64,000 nt of DNA. Source: Bacteroidota bacterium. GTDB lineage: Bacteria > Bacteroidota > Bacteroidia > UKL13-3. The position numbers were made by a program, and so were the translations under genes. The stretch is from the NCBI GenBank assembly GCA_030680835.1, contig JAUXUD010000062.1:62001-126000 (forward strand). The letters are read 5' to 3'. This document shows positions 45,101-54,100 of this stretch, piece after piece. The notes beneath the pieces were generated by a model. It saw nothing but the letters and a program-made list of their open reading frames with translations, had not been told where the DNA came from and made no database searches. Numbering within the stretch: position 1 is the stretch's first letter; each line of letters starts with the position of its first letter.

Positions 45101-48100
45101 CAGCAACCTTGTTATTCCCACCTCCGGGTAATGCACTTTCTTTTGATGGTGTGAATGATTATGTTCCCATCCCAAAAAATATTTCCGGAGATTTTACTAT
45201 TGAGTATTGGTTGAAATGTAATGTGATTGGTAAAACCGGTACCAATTGGTGGCAGGGAAATGGTATCGTTGATGGAGATGTAAGCAGTACAAATGCTGAT
45301 TTTGGAACCTCCCTTTTAAATGGGCGCCTCGCTTTTGGTATCGGTTATTCAGGACATAATCAAACCCTTCAATCCACTTCATTTATCAATACCGGAAAGT
45401 GGACTCATGTGGCTGTGACAAGACATATGAATTCAGGCGTGTTTAAGATATATATCAATGGAAATTTGGAAGCATCGGGTGTGGCAGGCAAAAATGCACT
45501 AACATCATCTTCAACACTTACAATCGGTAAGCTCCAGACCGGTGCTAATTTTTTCGACGGTAGTATAGACGAACTCAGGATCTGGAATGTGGTGAGATCG
45601 GATTCGGCCATTGCTTCCAATTATTTAGATACAATAGACACTGCTACTCCCGGCCTTGTTGATTATTACAGTTTCGACCAGGGCATAAAAGGGGGTGTTA
45701 GCAATACCGGAGTTTCAAAATTAATTGATCTTGCAGGAAATGATAACGGAGGCAATCTTACAAATTTTGCCTTGAATGGAACTACCAGTAACTGGGTTGA
45801 AAGTTATGCATTGGTTGTGCCAACGGTTACTGCTGCTACTTCAGTCAATCCAACCGGCTTTACTGCTAACTGGACTGCTCCCAAGCTGGGTACAGTAAGT
45901 AATTATTTTATGGATGTGTCAACGCTTTCAAATTTTAGTTCCCCCATTTTAGGCTCACCATTTACATTGAACCCAAGTCCATTGAATAAAGTTTTAGGAG
46001 GTTTAACAGGTGGAACGTATTACTACAGAAATATTGCAGAAAAGAGTGGCTCAGCAACTACCGGACAAGGAGGATATTCAAATAGTATTTCAGTGGATGT
46101 ACCCTATTCACCTCCGGGTAATGCATTGGCATTTGATGGATTCAATGATTATGTGCTAATTAACAACGCTGCTTTAGGCAACTTTGGTACTTCAAATTTT
46201 ACAGTTGAATTCTGGATGAAAACCGGAAGTATCAATGGCGCAATCATTGGCAAAAGACCATCTTGCGGACACAGTTACTTTTGGAATATTATTATGACTA
46301 ATGGAAAGATTGTTTGCGAAGTAGATCAGAACAGACGTTATTATCTGAACTTAGTTGGTAAATCGGTAGTTAATGATTTACGCTGGCACCATATTGCAAT
46401 GGTAAGAATTGGCAATCAACTCAGCTTATACATTGACGGAAAACTTGATGTCACAGGAGTTACAGGCACTGGTACCACCAATGTTTCAAATAACGCAAAA
46501 CTTTCAATCGGACGTGTTTGCACTTACTTTAATGGCAGCATTGATGAATTAAGACTGTGGTCGGCAGCCCTGAACCAATCTGATGTGCTTACTGTAATGA
46601 AAGCACCGGTAAATGTCACTACACCCGGCTTGAACGCCTATTATAAATTCGATCAGGGAGTTGGAGGAAGCCTCAATTATGGAATTACTACTTTGTTAGA
46701 TGCCACAGCAAATAATTATAACGGCACCTTAACCAATATCGCACTTGAAGCACTAACTACAAATTGGGTTCAAAGTTATGCCATGGTGGTGCCAACCCAG
46801 CTTGATCCTACAAATTTAACCAATAGCAGTTTTACTTTAAACTGGACAGCCCCACAAACAGGTACATTCACAAATTACCTTGTTGATGTTTCGCAGAATC
46901 CTGCCTTTACAGCACCTATTTCGGGTTCTCCATTTTATGTTTCACCCGGAACCACCACGCTCGATATGACCGGCATGGCCGCAAGTACGTATTACACAAG
47001 AGTAAGAGTTGATAAAACCTCGCAACCTTATTCAGGTGAAGGTGCGCCTTCAAATGTAAAAACAATTGTATTAAATTATATTCAGCCGGGGAACGCACTT
47101 GCATTTGATGGCATCAACGATAATGGGGTAATCGGTAAAACCATCACCGATGACTTTACCATTGAATATTGGCTTAAAACCACAATGACTTCCAATACCG
47201 GTTCCTCATGGACCCAGGGAAATGGAATTGTTGATGGAGAAGCATCCGGTTCAAATGATTTTGGTACATCCATCTTAAATAATAAACTGGCATTCGGAGT
47301 TGGTTCAACTACCATTCAATCTCTATCAAGTATAAACAGTGGCAAATGGGTTCATGTTGCTGTAACAAGAGAGAAAAGTACCGGCTTATTTAGACTTTAT
47401 ATCAACGGATCTCAGGAAAACATTGGAACGGGAAATACAAATACGTTAAGTGCTTCGTCAACCTTGACCCTTGGCAAAATTCAAACAAACGGTAACTACT
47501 TCAATGGTGCGATTGATGAGTTAAGAATTTGGAATGTGGTAAGAACCGGGGGACAGATTGCCGCTTCGTATACGGATACCTTGTTGAGAACCACGTCAAA
47601 CATTGTGGATTATTACAGAATGGATCAGGGCACAGGGGGTGGAACCAATACAGGAGTTACTGCATTGATTGATATTGCAGGTACAAACAATGGAGGCACA
47701 ATCAACAATTTTGGGCTGAATGGTTTCACCAGTAATTGGGTTCCCTCCTATAGCATGACAGTAAATGGTCCTTCGGCTTTAACGGCCACCCAAACAAATT
47801 GTTCTACTATTGATTTAACATGGCAAATAAGTACAACACCAACAAATAATGCTGATGTGTCGGTATTTTCGGATCAAAGCAATTTCAGACAAAATATTTA
47901 CGCCAATGATACATTGATTGCCACACTACCCTATAACACTACTTCCTATTCATTCAATGTAAATCAATACTATAATAATGATAAACTGGTTCGGGGAATT
48001 GCCTATAATTTTACTGTTAAATCAGTTTATGTGCCACCCTTGTTTCAATATACCAAATTAAGTAGTCCAAGCAACGTTGCAGTTGGCCAGTTTAAACCTC

Positions 48101-51100
48101 AGCCCACAACCCCTGCAGGCTTTACAGCTACCAATAATAAATGTGATGCCACTATTGACTTAAGCTGGATCTGGAATGAGGCCAATCCAACGGGTGGATT
48201 CGTTTTGGAACGATCCATTGATTCATCCTTTGATAGCCCTGACATATTTCTATTAACAGGTGACAAGAGAAATTTAACGGATCAGAATTTAGTAAGGGGT
48301 CAATATTATTTATATCGCATTTCATCACGAAATAACTGCTACAATGCTTTAGCAGTTGATACCATGCAGGCTGGTCAATCAGATACCATGGTTGCCGTAC
48401 AGGGAATTTCTCCTGCTGTTCCCGCACGACCTTCCAACATCCGTTTGTTTCCCGATTCAACAACCAATATCATAACCGTAAGATGGAATGATAATTCTAC
48501 CAATGAGGATAAATTTACAGTTGAACGAACTGCCAGCGGAGGCGGAACCTCTTCTTATGAAGTGAACGCCAATGATACGGTTTATGATGACATTCAAGCT
48601 GTAGGTTGTGTTAATTACAATTACACAATAAAAGCCTATTCGGGATGTGCTACCAGTGGAGTTTCTTCATTGGGTTTATTTCAAACGCGGCTTACCCCAA
48701 ACATCGACAGCACTTTTGTTCCCAATACCAATTATTCATTAACCTGTTCAAAAGGCTATTATTCCGACAGGGTTGAACTTAACTGGGATAATAGAAATAC
48801 GGCTCAGCTAACTTCTATCCGGATATTCCGAAAACCTGCTTTATCTGCCGGTGATTCTATTGTTATTGCAAGTCTGCCGGTGGGTACCAATATATATTTC
48901 GACAACACTGCAGTAGCCGGTGTTTTGTATAAATACTTCCTGTTTGGTGTGATGCCCTGCGGAGGTACCACACAATTTTCTAATTCAACAACAGATATTG
49001 GATTTAGAAGTCCAACCGGAACCATTGCCGGAAATGTAGCCTTTGCTGGCGGCTTTGCAGTAGACGGCGCAAAAATTCTTGCGCAAAACAACACGGCAAG
49101 CCTGGGAGGATCTGTTTACTTAGACGGTATCAACGATTATTTAACTGTTCCTCATAAGACTACACAAAATCCATCTGCAAATGCATTGACCATTGAACTT
49201 TGGTATAAACCCTACAGCAGAAAAAGTTGCATTTTAGTTTCTAAAACCGATTCAATAAATGGCGGATATCTGCTTCAATTTGACAGCGCAGCGAATAAAC
49301 TTCAGTTCATCATTTCAAATTCTACCACACAACAAGTGGCTGAAGTAAATAGTCCATTTGGAACCTTTAATTCCTTTAATCAAATAACTGCAGTATACGG
49401 AAGCGATTCAATGCGAATCTATATCAATGGTATGGAAGCAACTGCTATTCCTACTTTAATTCAATCTATGGGAACCTCCCAGGAAGCCCTTTATTTTGGC
49501 GGGTCTCCTTCCTATAATATTTATGGTAAAGGATTTCTTGACGAGATCCGATTATTCCAAACAGCAAAATCACATGCTGATGTTTTAAAAGATTATAGCC
49601 GGATCGTATCTTCCAATAATCCCAATTTGTTCTTATATCTCAGCTTTGATGACCGGTTTCCGGGTCTCACCCAAAGTTTTGATGCAAGTAATAACAACCA
49701 GGTTTTTAATGAGAATCACGCAAATTTTGTAAACGGAGCCTTATACAGTGATACCGTTCCATCAAACAACCAGCTTTCCATGACCGCCTATACAGATAAC
49801 AAAGGGAATTATATTTTCGAAGGGGTAAGGTATACAGGTACCGGTCAGAATTTTACAATAGTTCCTACCTTAAATATTCATGTTTTTACACCGGCTAACT
49901 CTGTTGTTTTTATTGGTGATGGATTGCTTGCTCAAAATAATATCAACTTCACCGATAATTCCAGTTTTCAATTTACAGGAACTGTTTCATACGCCGGAAC
50001 ATCATGCCCTGCCATAGGGGCAAATGTACTTATTGATGGAATCAGTGCGGTTGTAAACGGCGAACAGGTGTTGGTGAATGATAGTGGTAAATTTACGATA
50101 CAGGTACCAATAGGCAGCCACGTTGTGTCATTAAGCCAGGACTTTCACACATTCAGTGAAGGTAGGTTTCCTCCTACCGGTTCCTACAATTTTATTGGTC
50201 CATTGGCAGTAAACTTCAAAGATTCAACATTGCTTAAGGTTGTTGGAAGAGTTTGTGGTGGGAACACCGAATTAACCAAGGCGCCGGGAATGGGCAGATC
50301 CAAAAATAATATTGGTAAAGCACAGTTTACTTTTAACTCTGTTGGACAATCAGGTACTAATGGATGCTATACAAAATCTATGGTTACCAACGACAGTACC
50401 GGCGAATACATTGCTTATTTATATCCATTGCGTTACACAATTGATGGATTAAAATTAGTAAATAATCCGGGCCTGAATCTGAACGAGGAGAATTTAAATA
50501 ACCCAAATATTTTGGATTTATCTGTGATTCCTGCTACCTCCACAGTTGTAGATACTTTAAAAACAGGCAACAGCATCCGGGTTGATAGCATCACGTATCA
50601 TAGCCGTGTAGATTTTAAATATTATGTTACTCCTGAAATATTTTTAACAAATACCAATACAGCATTTGATTCGCTCGTAAATAATTTCATTGGAGAAAAT
50701 TCAATCACCATGAATGACACAACGCAAATTGATATTTCTCACAATGAGTTTGGTTATCCGGTATTTTATCAGGCCCTGGCTTATACCGCCAAAGTAAAGG
50801 TGGTGGAAATTTATCACAATGCCGATTCTTCCTCAACAAACAGAATAGCGAATGATTTGGTGGGTGTAAGCGGAACATTTAATTTTTTAAATGACCTTGC
50901 CGCTCCCGATGATACCATCAGCTCTGTGAGCGTTACAGATGGTAAATTTGATTACACTTTTAAAACAGGCAATCCCAATAATTTACGCAATGCACTCTAT
51001 CCCGGTTATAGTTATACCAAAACATTGCAGATAGAATTTGTGCCTGATCTGGGTTCAACCATAAACTATCAACCCAATAAAAACGATATCGTAAATAAAT

Positions 51101-54100
51101 TTTACAGGGGCTTTATTTTTGGCGCAAGATCCAGTGGGGCAAACTTTACAACAACGGGTCCGGCATTGGTAGATTTTGTGCTGCACGACCCGCCAGGCAG
51201 TGCAAGTTCATCAAGTTGGTTGAAAGGTACAGCTTATAGCAAAACGGAAAGCTGGAGCGTTGCGGATGCAACAGGGGGGGGCACAACATTTAAAGTTGCA
51301 CTCGGCGTGGATATAACTGTGGTAGCTTTGTTTGGAATTGGAGCACAAGTGGGTACATCTACTGAATCTGAATCTAAAAGCGAAGTTGCACAAGGTGTAA
51401 CATCCACAACTACCAGAACCCATTCAGGCGAATTGGTTAAAACCACTTCAAGCAATACTACCATTTCATCAGGATCGGACCCCGGCTCTGTGGGCTCCTC
51501 GGCTGATGTATATTATGGAAAAAGCGAGAATATTCTGTTCGGTAACACCGACGTTATTCAATTGCTTGATTCTGCGAATTGCGCGGTTTTGGCAAATCTG
51601 GCAGGAACCGAGATTTGTACAGGTCCGGTTGTAAACGGATTGCAGATTGGCAAACTAAATGGATTTTACGTAGTGCCCGGTACCATTAACACAACATTTG
51701 CATACACACAAGACGAAATTTTAAATCTCGTTATCCCCGACTTGCAAAATCTGAGAAATCAGTTGCTCACAGGAAACGTGCTGAACAGCAGAGGTCAGAA
51801 AAAATATACCAATAAGGTAAATACATCTGATCCATTATTTACTTTAAAATATGCGTCAAATAATGATGACCCACTATGGGGAACATTAAGATCAAGCCCA
51901 AATCCGTTCACACGTGAAGCCAAGGATTCCACAGGAGAAAGTTATTTGTTCAGAGGTAACACACCTTCTGAACCGGATTCGATCAGATTTTATAATCAAC
52001 AGATTCGTTTATGGAAAACTGCGATTGCAAATAATGAAAAAACAAAATACAGTTTGTTCAAAAATAATAATATCAGTGCAGTGAGTGGAGGAAGGAATAT
52101 CAGTCTGGGTAAAACCTCATTTTCGCAAGATTTTACTTCTCAGGTAGATGAGAACCACACTGAAAGTTTTGAAGTAAGTACAGGTTCAGAAACGGGCTTG
52201 ACTTTGGGAATAAATATAAATGGAATCGGAACTGAATCAGCCAGTAATTTTACCTTTCAAAAGACCACAGGTAATGGAACCACAACAACCAATACCACGC
52301 TGAATACTTTTGCATATACCCTTCAGGATGGAGATGACGGCGACCTGATAACAGTTGATATACTTGATCCAAAAGATGGCAACAGTCATTTCTTTAAACT
52401 CATAGCCGGACGTACTTCCTGCCCGTATGAAGGTGCAGAAACTGCCTTGTTTTACAATCCTGATAACGATACCATCACATCGCATACACTGCTATCCGAT
52501 GGCGTTGAACTACAACCTGCCACTGCACAAAACGATGTGCCGGTAATCAGTGTGGACCAAAAATCACTTTACAATATTCCGGCAACTAATCCGGCAGTAT
52601 TTGTGCTTCAACTTGGTAACAACAGCGATGGCAGGCAGGATAGAACCTATTCACTGAGGGTTGATCCGGCAAGTAATCCATTTGGAGCCATCATCAAAGT
52701 AAACGGGCTTGATCCGAACCGCGATTTCGATGTGCCTTATGGAACCACCTTGCAACAAACCTTAACCATTGAAAAAGGTCCGCTGCAATATGATTATAAC
52801 AATATCCGCTTTATACTGAAGTCGGCATGTGATGATGCTATTTTTGACACAGTTTCGGTGAGTGCAAAATTTCTTCCTACCTGTACAGATATTGCGCTAA
52901 ATACACCTGATGACAAGTGGGTACTCAACACATTTAACAAGGATACCTTGCAGGTGCTTATGGGTAATTACAACTACAATTTCGGTGGTTTTAAGAAAGT
53001 TCATTTTCAGTATAAACCAGGTTCATCCAATACCTGGTATGATGAAAAAATATTTTATAAAGACACACCGGATGCAAAAATTAAGATTCCTGTGGGTACT
53101 CCGTATATCACGTATCCATTCAGTTTCAAAAATCTTACAGATGGTACGTATCAATTACGTGCTGTAAGCGATTGTATAGCACCCGGGTACCCGGATACCC
53201 GGATTAATTCAACGGTGCTCACAGGTACGGTTGACCGCATAAACCCTGTTCCATTCGGCACCCCAACACCCGCAAATGGCATCTGGTCGCCCGATTCCGA
53301 CATCAGTATTCAATTCAATGAACCCATAGACCAGAGTTCAATTTCTCCGGCAAACTTTGAGGTTAAAGGTGTGCTGAACCAATCGGATGCCCGAAGTAAC
53401 ATCAGTATGTATCTTGATGGTGATGAAGATTACCTGGAAGTGGATCAACGACTCGATCTGAGCAAAAAATCCTTGACTTTTGAATTCTGGCATCAGCGAC
53501 TCGGTCTGGGTGAGCAAGTGCTGATTTCACAAGGTGCAGATCTCAATAATTCGATTCAAATCGGCTTTAATGCCAATGATAAATTATATTTCAGGATTAA
53601 TGGAACAACAGTAACAGGAAATACGGCTATCACCGATACTTCAACTTTTAATTTTTATGCAATTTCTTATGATGCAGTTAATAAGACGGCTGATATTATT
53701 CAAAATGCCACTGTATTAAATACCGGGAATAATGCCATGGTAAACCCTTATTCCGGTTCAGGAAAATTCTTTATGGGTAAATCCTCCTTTGGTTCAGCAA
53801 AATATGCGAAAGGTAAAATTTACGAAGTGAGGGTATGGGGAGTGGCCCGTTCGGTAACTGATGTAAATAGCACCAAATCCAAATTGCTCACAGGGACAGA
53901 GAAAGGTCTAATAGCAAACTGGAGAATGGATGAGGCTGAGGGTACCCTTCTTACAGATTATGTCAGATCGCGAAATGCTACTATTGTAAATGGCGAATGG
54001 GATATATTTCCTTCGGGTAATTCAATTGCATTCAATGGCGCAGGAGATTATATTACCATTCCAACAGCTAAGTCTACACTCGGTTCTGAAAATGATTTTA

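Noticed and set aside
51211..51464. Minus-strand frames with many Cys or Val codons opposite the giant gene
   Set aside because: Shadows of the Ser/Thr/Gly-rich coding strand; no start context or family match.
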